33,587 nucleotides of DNA from an uncultured Prevotellaceae bacterium (GCA_946405695.1 CAMJIA010000012.1:1-33587), one strand, 5' to 3'; positions 16,177 to 24,459 are shown, counted from the stretch's first letter. Numbers and translations: made by a program. Notes: a model not told the origin generated them from the sequence alone.

Positions 16177-18618
16177 TCGAAACTCCGAAGGCGACTGTCC
16201 TATGCTTTGCTTGAAAGTCCGACTGAAATACTTCGGGTCGGTAAAGCCACAAGCATAGGCTATCTCCGAGACATTCTTATCGGTATTTCGCAACAACTGA
16301 CAAGCATGCTTGATGCGTGCCTCACTCATCAGTTCCTGCGGTGTGATACCCATGGCCTGCTTCAGTTTACGCTGCAGACCACTGCGACTGACGGCTGCTG
16401 CTGCAGCCATATCCCCTACATTGGCATCGCTGTTCGACAGGTTCTCCTCCACATACTGCATGACGCGCCTGAGCAAGGGGTCCTCCGTCTCTTCTCTCAC
16501 CTCTAACCTGTCACCCCTCACCTCTATGAGTGCCAGATATTTCTCCAGCGTCTCACGATGCTGACGACGGATGCGACGAATATATAATAAGGTATAGACA
16601 ATTGCCAGTACAACACCCACGATGAGCAACAGGATGAGCAGTTGACCATACCACGCCTCCCAGAAGGTGGGCGTAACGATGATGGTCAGGCGTCGCTGGT
16701 TGTCCTGCCACACACCATCGGCATTAGTACTGCGCACCTCCAACAGATACGTTCCTGGTTCCATGTCGAGGAGCGTAGCCGAGCGGTCGTGACCGATATA
16801 GTGCCAGTGTTCGTTGGGCAGCACACGGAAAGCATAGTTGATGCGGTCAGGAGCACTAAATTCGAGAGCCGCAAAGCGCAATGTGATATTCCGCTCATGA
16901 GGGTGCAGGGTCAACGTGTCCTGTCGGGCAATGTCCCAACGGGTACTTCCACCCTGTATCGACAGTCCCGTCAACATCACTGTCGGCACGGGACTATCAG
17001 CAGTCAACTGCCTCATCGACGTCACGATGGCACCATCCATCAGTCCTATCAACCACCGATCACCACTGAGCAGTAATGGATGGGCCTCGCTGAAACGGTA
17101 GTCTGCACCGAAATGATGGGCATCGAGCACACGACTGTGGTGCTTGTCATCTATCAGTGTCAACTGATGACTGCCAATAGCCATCAGTCCACCATCGGCA
17201 AGGGGCGTCATCGACTGTACGTTTTCACTATATTGCATGTGTAAGCTGTCGTTGAAATGGCGAAAAATGAGCTCATCAGTCAACAAATCGCTGCTTTCTA
17301 TCAGGTTCACGCCCCCACTCTCTGTACTGACATAGTAGTGTCCCTGACGGTCGCGCACTACATCCATTGTGGCACTGCTGCTCAGACTGTTGGCACGCTC
17401 CGTCTCGCGCTGGTGCAGACGGAACTGCATCTTGTCGGCCTGGCGTTCCATACGTGCTACCAGCAAACCACTACCCGTTGCTGCCATCCACAGGCTATCG
17501 GTAAACGACAGGTAGCGCACACGCGGACATTGTTCCCTAGGGAAGTTCTTAGGCACCTTGAAATGGGGCTGGTTGGCACTGGCGTCGTCACTATAGCAGA
17601 CGCCACCACCCAGCATGGCGACCCACAGACGACCAGAACTGTCTACCGTGACATGATAGACATCCTGATATGGAATGTCGATGAAATGGGTTATTTCGTA
17701 TTGTTCACCACCCTTGCTGCGCAGTCGGAAGAGTCCTCCCTTCTTGGTACCAAGCCACAGGGTGCCGTCCTTCATCTCATACATACAATAGACAGGAGCT
17801 TCAAAACTTGTATGGTTCTGGTGCAGTCGACCATCAGCGCCAAGGAAACCCAACAACCTATCAGTGGCAGCACCGTAGAGACGAATGGCAGCATCCTCCT
17901 TGGTCGTCACCCAGTAGTGGCCCTTGCTGTCTGCAAACAGACATTTTACCTCGTCAGCAGGAGTGATGTCCAAGCGACGCGTACGACTAATATCCGTGAT
18001 GAAATGGCAGATTCCACTATTGTCCAGTGCCCACAGGTTGCCATCACGGTCAGTCATGGCAAAGCCCAGCGTATTGAAAGCAAAAGAGAGCGGATAGCGT
18101 GTCGGCTGACTGTCACCCTGCTGTTGGTATGTCAGCGTGCCGTCTGCGCTGAGCGTCCACTGTGTCTGGTGGCGGTCCGTCCACGAGTACCCCTGACGGT
18201 TTAGCAGCGAACGGCTCTCACGCAGTCTCATCAGATTTTGATCCGTATAATGCTGTTCACTGCCCTCCATATCGCGAAAGCGATAGCTGTGCAGGTCAAA
18301 CAAATAGTTGCCCTCGTCCGTCCAACAAAGTATTTTCTCGTCAGGCAACAACACGAAGTTTCGGATGCGGTCTGTCGTCATGTGACAGCCGTCACCTGCC
18401 TTGGGTTTGAAGGTCTGAAACTCATACCCGTCATAGCGGCACAGTCCGTTCCACGTGGCAAACCACATAAAGCCCTGGTCGTCCTGCAACAACTGCACCA
18501 CATGACTCGATGGCACGCCGTCTTTCTCGTCGTACCGCACCACCTGACACAGTGGCTGTGCGACCACAGCCTCTGCCAGCAGGCTCACCAGCAGCAACAA
18601 AAACATCCTTGCCTTCAT
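16159..18618 (-). CDS. Membrane-spanning AraC-type sensor regulator without kinase domain
   Basis: The protein is 819 residues from the ATG at 18618, which gives a signal peptide (MKARMFLLLLVSLLAEAVVA) and sits just after a TATATTTG promoter element; the frame to 18678 would begin upstream of that promoter. The periplasmic part has Reg_prop beta-propeller repeats (GFMWFATWNGLCRYDGYEF, GTLWLGTKKGGLFRL) and a Y_Y_Y module near 590-650 (LRFAALEFSAPDRINYAFRV). One membrane segment (about 658-679) is followed by a linker of only about 36 residues, then an AraC HTH domain (about 716-819; IAYACGFTDPKYFSRTFKQ). Classical hybrid two-component sensors have kinase and receiver domains there; both are absent. 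It lies between the pectate lyase and pectin esterase genes and probably activates them when pectin fragments bind. Confidence 0.92.
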   Translation of the reverse strand: MKARMFLLLLVSLLAEAVVAQPLCQVVRYDEKDGVPSSHVVQLLQDDQGFMWFATWNGLCRYDGYEFQTFKPKAGDGCHMTTDRIRNFVLLPDEKILCWTDEGNYLFDLHSYRFRDMEGSEQHYTDQNLMRLRESRSLLNRQGYSWTDRHQTQWTLSADGTLTYQQQGDSQPTRYPLSFAFNTLGFAMTDRDGNLWALDNSGICHFITDISRTRRLDITPADEVKCLFADSKGHYWVTTKEDAAIRLYGAATDRLLGFLGADGRLHQNHTSFEAPVYCMYEMKDGTLWLGTKKGGLFRLRSKGGEQYEITHFIDIPYQDVYHVTVDSSGRLWVAMLGGGVCYSDDASANQPHFKVPKNFPREQCPRVRYLSFTDSLWMAATGSGLLVARMERQADKMQFRLHQRETERANSLSSSATMDVVRDRQGHYYVSTESGGVNLIESSDLLTDELIFRHFNDSLHMQYSENVQSMTPLADGGLMAIGSHQLTLIDDKHHSRVLDAHHFGADYRFSEAHPLLLSGDRWLIGLMDGAIVTSMRQLTADSPVPTVMLTGLSIQGGSTRWDIARQDTLTLHPHERNITLRFAALEFSAPDRINYAFRVLPNEHWHYIGHDRSATLLDMEPGTYLLEVRSTNADGVWQDNQRRLTIIVTPTFWEAWYGQLLILLLIVGVVLAIVYTLLYIRRIRRQHRETLEKYLALIEVRGDRLEVREETEDPLLRRVMQYVEENLSNSDANVGDMAAAAAVSRSGLQRKLKQAMGITPQELMSEARIKHACQLLRNTDKNVSEIAYACGFTDPKYFSRTFKQSIGQSPSEFRERVSR
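16495..16522. repeat. Heptad array in the juxtamembrane linker of the sensor
   Basis: Units TCTCACC, TCTAACC, TGTCACC and CCTCACC run head to tail; on the coding strand they read GGTGARR-like and encode the RGDRLEVRE stretch (about residues 700-709) between the membrane segment and the AraC domain. I recall similar RLEVRGE-type peptides in unrelated Bacteroidota proteins, which fits a spreading DNA repeat rather than conserved protein sequence. Confidence 0.75.
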
Positions 18619-18627
18619 TGTCAGGTG

Positions 18628-18635
18628 CAAATATA
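18628..18635 (-). promoter_or_regulatory. -7 element of the sensor gene, nearly leaderless
   Basis: TATATTTG on the minus strand ends 9 bases before the ATG at 18618, so the mRNA would have almost no leader. No clear TTTG lies at the -33 position. The placement supports the chosen start codon. Confidence 0.5.
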
Positions 18636-18715
18636 CACAATTTGCGCCAATTCTCCACCTATTACCATAAAAAATCAAACAAAAAAGCGCATAGTCTTAG
18701 AAATAACACCTTTCA

Positions 18716-21196
18716 TCAATAAAGTTTCTGCCCCTGGAGATTGTAGCGTACGCCATTCTTCAGAATAACGACACGACCCTCCTCCATCATCTTCACAGTG
18801 CATTCATGGCTGTTGGCAGTCTTCACGGTCGTGATGGCTGTGGCAGAGGCATCAGGCACACGGACATACATGTCATAGACTCGGGCACCGCCACCAGAAG
18901 CGGCATTCAACAGTTCAATGCTGCGAATCTGCTTGGCCACCTCTTCACTGATGCCAGCCACCTGAATCATATCCCACTCCAGCAGGGTGGTCTTCTTCAG
19001 TTTGCCAGTAGAGTAAGAGTCTGACTGACCATTGGCCAGCGTCCACTTGACAGTAAAGGTACGGTCACCCGTGAAGTGGAGGTTGATCTTCAGCTGCAGC
19101 ACACCACCAGCCAGATTCCAACGGATACCACCATTGTTCTTGCCGATATCAAAACCGCCCTTGGTGCATCCACCAGGAACGCTACCGTTGCTCTCTGTCT
19201 TCTCAGGATCGTATGACGTCGTATTGCTGCTGCCGGGAATCATCTCCAGCACGCCCTGCAGATCGACAGGCAGTGCATCCCAAGCATCCTGGAAGTGATA
19301 CCAGTCGCCCGTAAGCACTTTGAAGGGAGTTACCAAGACAATGCTACCCGTAGTGGTGTAGGGCTTCACACCTTCCGCTTCATTACCTGTGGCGGTGAGT
19401 TTGAAGGTGCAATTGGTCTGTGGCGTACCACTGATGGTCACCATATGGCTGGTGGCATCGAAGACATAGGAAAGTCCTGCGCAGAGTCCCTCGACGACAG
19501 CATCCGTAGCGACGTCGTTCAGCTCGTAGACGATATCAGCCATCGGCTGACCTTCGACAATCTCCTGGGAGGAGTTGGCGGTCTTGCACTTCACCTCAAT
19601 CTTGTCAGGAACAACATAGGGAACAGGCACACCGTCCAGCTCGAAGGCACCAAAGTCAGGGGCATCGTCATTATAAGGAATATAGATGTCATCTGCCGTG
19701 ACGTACTCGTTCAGTCCCTCGATATACGAAAGACACTCTGCCTCTGTCATCTTACGCGCAGGAGTAAACCCGACAACGGGCATACCCTTATCCTTGAAGA
19801 TGCTGCCGGGCTTCAGTCGGGCAAAGTTGTTGTTGGGCAACGAACCGTCTGCTTCACGGTCGGCCATGAAGTCAGCGACAGACAGTGACAGGAACTCGCC
19901 GCTGTGGTTTTGTGTCTCAGGAGTATAAGAACCACCATCGGGCTTGTAGCTTTCCTTAATGGGACTGCAGCCGTCGATTTCAATCCAGGAATTGTAGGTT
20001 GTGCCTTCAGTAGGGTCTTGATAGCCGTCTTTATCTGGCGACAGGAACTCGTGGTTACCAATCTTCCTACCACTCTTCTCTGCCGTTGCGCCCCAACCAA
20101 TACAGTTGTGGATATCCATTGTGCCATATTTGAACTCTGTGGGGAAGCGGTAGTTGTACTCATTGCCCCAGGCCACACAGTTGAAGATATACATGCCCTC
20201 ATAGGCATTGTTCTGGTCGAAGCCCTTGTGCAGATTCTCGAAGGCCACACAATTGGTCAGCACATGGGCACCCACCGAATGGTCGAAGTTGGCACCTCCG
20301 GCAGAGCCACCGCCACCGAGTTTGAAGCCATTGCCATTCTTACCCTCACCACCATTAGGCAGATAACCGGCATGCCAAGCCCAGCAGTGGTCGATGACTA
20401 CAGGATGATAAGTCATGTAGAGGTCCCAGTTGTCATCGGAATTGGTCCACGCACGACAGCCATGAAACTCTGTGCCAGGACCCGGGAAGAGTTTCACGGC
20501 AAAACCGTCGGCATCGCCTCCGTCGTCACTGCCGCTATACGACTTCAAGTCAGCATTCTCGTACGAGTCGCAGTTGATGACCTTGTTATACCGGCAATAG
20601 CTGAAATTGGGGTTGAAGGCCGGTTTGCCACTGATGGGGAACGACTTGGTCTCCTCAATGGAGAAGTCCTTGAACATGCCTATCTGCAGACCTGTGTCGT
20701 TATTCCAACGGAACGTGCAACGCTCCACGATATTGTAAGAGCCTTCTATCTTCATACCATTGTCCTTGGCATTCTGCAGCACCAAGCCGTAGAAGGTCCA
20801 GTAGTTGGCCTCGTGGTTGACATAGATACAGCGCGACTGCTTGAACTCTATCTCTGACGAAGGATTCATGTTCGTGGCGTCAATGATCACCTTGCCCACG
20901 GCATCCTCCGGCCAGGCGCGCAGCTCACAGCGGAGGTCGGGATTGGTATTCAGGGCAGGAATCTTGATACGCTTGGTAATCATGTAGGTACCCTCATGCA
21001 CCAAGATACGGTCGCCGGGCTGTACGATTTCCATAGCCTTGTCGATGGTCAGCAACGGAGCCTCCTCCGTACCCGCATTGTTATTGTCGCCATTAGTGGC
21101 TACATGGATGTCATTAGCCGAAACGGGCATCGCTGTCAATACGCCCACACACAGAATGGCAGCTGTCTTCTTCAGTAAAGGTAGTTTTATCATCAT
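18716..21196 (-). CDS. Secreted pectate lyase, polysaccharide lyase family 9
   Basis: The enzyme is 826 residues from tandem ATG codons at 21196/21193, giving signal peptide MMIKLPLLKKTAAILCVGVL...VSA. It has the right-handed beta-helix of PL9 with its signature: SGSDDGGDADGFAVKL (residues 221-236), GCRAWTNSDDNWDLY (246-260) and NGNGFKLGGGG. In characterised PL9 enzymes an Asp cluster binds calcium and a Lys acts as catalytic base; here these correspond to Asp224/225/228/230 and Lys235. It should cleave de-esterified polygalacturonan by beta-elimination. After the helix come a beta-sandwich with a putative-Ig motif and a carbohydrate-binding-like module, then a C-terminal tail (ILKNGVRYNLQGQKLY) resembling a type IX sorting signal. 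It is encoded 97 bases upstream of the sensor gene. An upstream in-frame extension to 21304 lacks signal-peptide character. Confidence 0.92.
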   Translation of the reverse strand: MMIKLPLLKKTAAILCVGVLTAMPVSANDIHVATNGDNNNAGTEEAPLLTIDKAMEIVQPGDRILVHEGTYMITKRIKIPALNTNPDLRCELRAWPEDAVGKVIIDATNMNPSSEIEFKQSRCIYVNHEANYWTFYGLVLQNAKDNGMKIEGSYNIVERCTFRWNNDTGLQIGMFKDFSIEETKSFPISGKPAFNPNFSYCRYNKVINCDSYENADLKSYSGSDDGGDADGFAVKLFPGPGTEFHGCRAWTNSDDNWDLYMTYHPVVIDHCWAWHAGYLPNGGEGKNGNGFKLGGGGSAGGANFDHSVGAHVLTNCVAFENLHKGFDQNNAYEGMYIFNCVAWGNEYNYRFPTEFKYGTMDIHNCIGWGATAEKSGRKIGNHEFLSPDKDGYQDPTEGTTYNSWIEIDGCSPIKESYKPDGGSYTPETQNHSGEFLSLSVADFMADREADGSLPNNNFARLKPGSIFKDKGMPVVGFTPARKMTEAECLSYIEGLNEYVTADDIYIPYNDDAPDFGAFELDGVPVPYVVPDKIEVKCKTANSSQEIVEGQPMADIVYELNDVATDAVVEGLCAGLSYVFDATSHMVTISGTPQTNCTFKLTATGNEAEGVKPYTTTGSIVLVTPFKVLTGDWYHFQDAWDALPVDLQGVLEMIPGSSNTTSYDPEKTESNGSVPGGCTKGGFDIGKNNGGIRWNLAGGVLQLKINLHFTGDRTFTVKWTLANGQSDSYSTGKLKKTTLLEWDMIQVAGISEEVAKQIRSIELLNAASGGGARVYDMYVRVPDASATAITTVKTANSHECTVKMMEEGRVVILKNGVRYNLQGQKLY

Positions 21197-21219
21197 TAGT
21201 AGTTTCTGTTTTCTGCCCA

Positions 21220-21227
21220 CAAAAGTA
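21220..21227 (-). promoter_or_regulatory. Possible -7 element of the pectate lyase gene
   Basis: The minus strand reads TACTTTTG at 21227-21220, about 24 bases before the start codon. It matches TAnnTTTG, but no -33 box is evident, as for the pectin esterase gene. Confidence 0.4.
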
Positions 21228-21349
21228 CATATTTCCTGTCTTCCCTGTCTCCAGCGACCTGCTATTTTATCACTCAAACGTTTACGTAAGTGGTCGAGGG
21301 ACAAAAATGGCAGTTTAACAATTATTATGCCATAAAAGGGGGAGAATAC

Positions 21350-21380
21350 TTGGAATTATGAATAATCTTTCGTATATTTG
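21350..21380 (+). promoter_or_regulatory. Promoter of the nrfHA operon
   Basis: TTGG at 21350-21353, 19 bases, then TATATTTG at 21373-21380: an ideal Bacteroidota promoter, giving a leader of about 15-20 bases before the nrfH ATG at 21403. Confidence 0.8.
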
Positions 21381-21402
21381 CCCCAAAATAAACTACTGAC
21401 CT

Positions 21403-22095
21403 ATGAAACTAAAAGGTTTCTTTGCTTTTAAGGACTGGCTATCGTATCGACAAAAGGCTGCGATTAAGCGAGAGCAGGGTGAAGCTCGCTTCGACTCTGG
21501 CGAGCGTGAGCAGGCTCGAACGAAGTTCAAGGTGGGGTTGCTGGTGATAGCGGGCGTTGTTTGTGGCCTCGGCGGATTGTTTATGTATCTGCTCAGGGCG
21601 CATACCTATTTTATAGGTGACAACCCGTCGGCCTGCGTCAACTGCCACATCATGACACCTTACTACGCTACGTGGAGCCACTCGTCGCACGGACGTATCG
21701 ATGACCAGAAGAACGGTGCCACCTGCAACGATTGTCATGTGCCCCATCAGAATCTGGCAGTATATTATGGTTTCAAGGCTGTCGACGGCTTGAAGCACAC
21801 GGCTTATTTCGTGGGCCACATGGAGCATCAGGCTATCAAGGCCGAAACGCTGACGGGACAGGTGGTGATGGATAACTGTATCCGCTGCCACGAGCAATTG
21901 AATACGGAGTTCGTGAAGACGGGCCGCATGGGTTATATGCAGCAGCAGACTCAGGGGGGCAAGGTATGCTGGGACTGCCATCGCAACGTGCCCCATGGTG
22001 GCATGAACTCACTGATGGCAACACCTGGAGCCGAGGGCGTAACACCTCTGCCTCCGTCGCCTGTACCAGAGTGGCTACAGAAGGCGCTACGCTAG
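21403..22095 (+). CDS. nrfH: Cytochrome c nitrite reductase small subunit (tetrahaem quinol dehydrogenase)
   Basis: NrfH, 230 residues, passes electrons from menaquinol to NrfA. One membrane segment (about 43-64) precedes four CxxCH haem sites: CVNCH 78-82, CNDCH 108-112, CIRCH 159-163 and CWDCH 189-193, the number expected for the NapC/NirT family member NrfH. It has a charged cytoplasmic N-terminal extension of about 42 residues and a Pro-rich C-terminal tail, so it is longer than classical NrfH proteins (about 160-190). It is the first gene after a strong promoter and is followed by nrfA. Confidence 0.95.
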   Translation: MKLKGFFAFKDWLSYRQKAAIKREQGEARFDSGEREQARTKFKVGLLVIAGVVCGLGGLFMYLLRAHTYFIGDNPSACVNCHIMTPYYATWSHSSHGRIDDQKNGATCNDCHVPHQNLAVYYGFKAVDGLKHTAYFVGHMEHQAIKAETLTGQVVMDNCIRCHEQLNTEFVKTGRMGYMQQQTQGGKVCWDCHRNVPHGGMNSLMATPGAEGVTPLPPSPVPEWLQKALR

Positions 22096-22128
22096 TGAAA
22101 AGTGAATAGTGAAAAGTGAAAAATTAAA
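22094..22128. repeat. Heptad array in the nrfH-nrfA gap
   Basis: Four contiguous units of AGTGAAA (one ends in T) and a fifth degenerate AATTAAA fill almost the whole 44-base gap. The first unit overlaps the nrfH stop codon, and the array ends just before the nrfA ribosome-binding region. Confidence 0.8.
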
Positions 22129-22139
22129 AAATTGAAGAT

Positions 22140-23699
22140 ATGGCAAAGCAATTAAAACAATGGCAAGGTTGGATCCTGTTTGGAGGATCGATGGCAGTGG
22201 TCTTTATCCTAGGACTGCTCGTTTCGTCGCTGATGGAGCGCAGAGCCGAGGTGGCCAGTGTGTTTAACAACAAGCGTACCGTGTTTGAGGATGAAATTGT
22301 GGCCCAGAACGAGAAGTTCAAGGCCGACTATCCGCGTGAGTACGAGACTTGGGCGATGACAGAGGACACTACGTTCAAGTCGAAGTACAACTCGTCGCAG
22401 GAGGTGGATGTGCTCGAACAACGTCCTGAGATGGTCGTGCTATGGGCTGGTTATGCCTTCTCGCGCCACTACAACACCCCTCGTGGACATAAGCACGCCC
22501 TGGAGGATATGCGCAAGATTCTGCGCACGGGAAATCCTGGCATCATGGTGAAGACTGCCGACGGCCGCGATTCTATCGCCGTTGATATGCAGCCCGCTAC
22601 GTGTTGGACTTGTAAGGGTCCGGATGTGCCCCGCATGATGCGCGAACTGGGTAATGGTAAGGATCAGTTCTCTCCCGCTAACTTCTACGCCAAGAAGTGG
22701 AGCGAGCTGGGTGCCGAGGAGGTGAACACCATTGGCTGCTCCGACTGTCACGATGCCCGTACGATGGATCTGCGTCCTGCCCGTCCTGCCCTCTACGAGG
22801 CTTTTGCCCGTCGAGGTCTGGATGTGAAGAACGCTACCCACCAGGAGATGCGCTCGCTGGTGTGTGCCCAGTGCCACGTGGAGTACTACTTCATCAAGCC
22901 TAACGACGAGAAGAATCCTGGCAAAGCCAACTACCTGGTATTCCCGCACGACAAGGGTCTGACCTGCGAGGCTGCCGAGGAATACTACGACGAGATTGGT
23001 TTCTACGACTATATCCATCCGCTGTCGAAGACCAAGATTCTGAAGGCTCAGCATCCTGGTTGGGAGATGTCGCAACATGGCATCCACGCCCAGCGCGGTG
23101 TATCGTGTGCCGACTGTCACATGCCCTATAAGCAGGAGGGTGGCGTGAAGTTCTCTGACCACCAGATTCAGTCGCCTCTGGCCAAGATCGACCGCACCTG
23201 TCAAACCTGTCACCGTCAGGATGCCGAGGTTCTGCGCCAGAATGTCTACGACCGTCAGGAGAAGTGTAACGAGGTGCGCAACCGTGCTGAGCAGGAGTTA
23301 GCCCGTGCCCACTTCGAGGCAAAGTTCATCATCGACAAGGGTGCTACCGAGGCAGAGATGGCTCCTATCCAGGCTCTGCTGCGCAAGAGCCAGTGGCGTT
23401 GGGACTATGCCATCGCCTCTCATGGTGCTACTTTCCATGCGCCTCAGGAAGTTACCCGTCTGCTCTCCCACTCTGTCGACTATGCCCAGCAGGCCCGTTT
23501 GCTCATCGCCCGCGTAGCCGCCAAGCACGGACATACCGAAGCCATCCCTGTGCCTGATTATAGCACCAAGGCAAAGGCTCAGGCTGCCATCGGTCTCAAC
23601 ATGCAGAAGCTGAACGAGAACAAGCAACGCTTCCTGCAGGAAATCGAGCCCAAGTGGATTGAGGAGGCTAAGAAGAACGGAAAGCTTATAGAACTCTAA
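22140..23699 (+). CDS. nrfA: Cytochrome c nitrite reductase, catalytic pentahaem subunit
   Basis: NrfA, 519 residues, reduces nitrite to ammonium with six electrons. It has the diagnostic catalytic haem site CWTCK (155-159) with Lys in place of His, and four CxxCH sites at 200-204, 242-246, 323-327 and 354-358. CHVEYY (246-250) matches the Glu/Tyr calcium and active-site region, and His313 in QHGIHA the active-site His. An N-terminal hydrophobic segment (about 11-31) serves as signal or membrane anchor. It would face the periplasm in complex with NrfH and support nitrite respiration, nitrosative defence and electron disposal. Its stop is followed immediately by the next ATG. Confidence 0.97.
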   Translation: MAKQLKQWQGWILFGGSMAVVFILGLLVSSLMERRAEVASVFNNKRTVFEDEIVAQNEKFKADYPREYETWAMTEDTTFKSKYNSSQEVDVLEQRPEMVVLWAGYAFSRHYNTPRGHKHALEDMRKILRTGNPGIMVKTADGRDSIAVDMQPATCWTCKGPDVPRMMRELGNGKDQFSPANFYAKKWSELGAEEVNTIGCSDCHDARTMDLRPARPALYEAFARRGLDVKNATHQEMRSLVCAQCHVEYYFIKPNDEKNPGKANYLVFPHDKGLTCEAAEEYYDEIGFYDYIHPLSKTKILKAQHPGWEMSQHGIHAQRGVSCADCHMPYKQEGGVKFSDHQIQSPLAKIDRTCQTCHRQDAEVLRQNVYDRQEKCNEVRNRAEQELARAHFEAKFIIDKGATEAEMAPIQALLRKSQWRWDYAIASHGATFHAPQEVTRLLSHSVDYAQQARLLIARVAAKHGHTEAIPVPDYSTKAKAQAAIGLNMQKLNENKQRFLQEIEPKWIEEAKKNGKLIEL

Positions 23700-24215
23700 A
23701 TGAGAAAAGCAAGCAGAGAGATGGATGCCGCCTTCGCATTGGAGGTATTGGATAAGGCTCCATACGTGACAGTAAGCATGACCAGACCTGACGGGGCACC
23801 TTACGGATTGCCCCTGTCGTTGGCACGCACTGATGAGAAAACCTTTTATTTTCATTGTGCCTTGGAGGGCGACAAGCTGGATTGCATAGCACATAATCCG
23901 ACGGTATTCCTGTCGGCTGTTACCAAATGTGCACCTACGATAGGTCCCAAGGACGGCAGCTTTACCTTGCAATACAAGTCTGCAACAGCTGTCGGAAAGG
24001 CAGAGTTGGTAACAAACCGCGAAGAGAAGATTGAGGCATTGCGAGCCATCTGCCAGCGTTTCCTCCCCCACCACATGGATGCTTTCGACGATGCCATCGC
24101 TCGCAGTCTTGAGCGAACGGCAGTAGTACGCATCACCCTGACTGAACCTCCTGTTGGCAAGCGCAAACAGTATGACAAACAGGGAGATAAAATGAAATGG
24201 GGGCGAATGGAATGA
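23700..24215 (+). CDS. NimA-like pyridoxamine 5'-phosphate oxidase family flavoprotein
   Basis: This 171-residue protein has a split-barrel flavin-binding fold typical of the pyridoxamine-phosphate-oxidase-like family. Conserved blocks include MRKASREMD at the start, VTVSMTRPDGAPYGLPLSLA, FYFHCALEGDKLDCI and NPTVFLSAV. The arrangement (reduced-flavin protein of about 155-175 residues, His in YFHCA) matches NimA-like proteins, some of which reduce 5-nitroimidazoles. Many family members have other or unknown substrates, so drug resistance is not claimed. The ATG starts directly after the nrfA stop (TAAATG), so it is co-translated with nrfHA; a link to nitro-compound or nitrosative stress is a reasonable inference. 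Confidence 0.85.
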   Translation: MRKASREMDAAFALEVLDKAPYVTVSMTRPDGAPYGLPLSLARTDEKTFYFHCALEGDKLDCIAHNPTVFLSAVTKCAPTIGPKDGSFTLQYKSATAVGKAELVTNREEKIEALRAICQRFLPHHMDAFDDAIARSLERTAVVRITLTEPPVGKRKQYDKQGDKMKWGRME

Positions 24216-24409
24216 GGATATTTGAATATAGTTATCAACACAATAATGAGAATAAATCATGTAGCATTATTCTGTCGCGACCTTGAGGGAATTCAGATTG
24301 AGATAACAATATAGCTGGAATGAGCAGGATTCTTGCTAAGATATTTGGTTGTTTCAGTTTCTTTCACTATCTTTCACCTTTGGTGAAGATAGGATGCACC
24401 TCGAAAATG

Positions 24410-24431
24410 AAAATAAATCGCGATTTATTTT
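24410..24431. promoter_or_regulatory. Perfect 22-bp palindrome overlapping the hsdR -33 box (operator candidate)
   Basis: The half-site AAAATAAATCG is followed directly by its exact complement with no spacer. It overlaps the TTTG -33 element at 24429-24432, the position expected for a repressor site. No regulator gene is adjacent. Confidence 0.6.
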
Positions 24432-24459
24432 GCATTTCACTCGGTTTTCACTATCTTTG
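24429..24459 (+). promoter_or_regulatory. Promoter of the hsdR-hsdM-nuclease-hsdS-abiH operon
   Basis: TTTG at 24429-24432, 19 bases, then TATCTTTG at 24452-24459 match the Bacteroidota consensus. The transcript would start about 20 bases before hsdR. The -7 box lies inside the second copy of the 13-bp direct repeat TTTCACTATCTTT. Confidence 0.8.

Noticed and set aside
17257..18204. Open frame of 315 codons on the plus strand
   Set aside because: It is antisense to the Reg_prop region of the sensor gene and has no own promoter or domain.
18238..18768. Small genes between the pectate lyase and the sensor
   Set aside because: Candidate frames overlap the sensor's signal peptide region on the other strand and lack any domain; the 97-base gap holds only the sensor promoter element.
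22440..23213. Open frame of 257 codons on the minus strand
   Set aside because: It is antisense to nrfA, whose five haem sites confirm the plus-strand gene.
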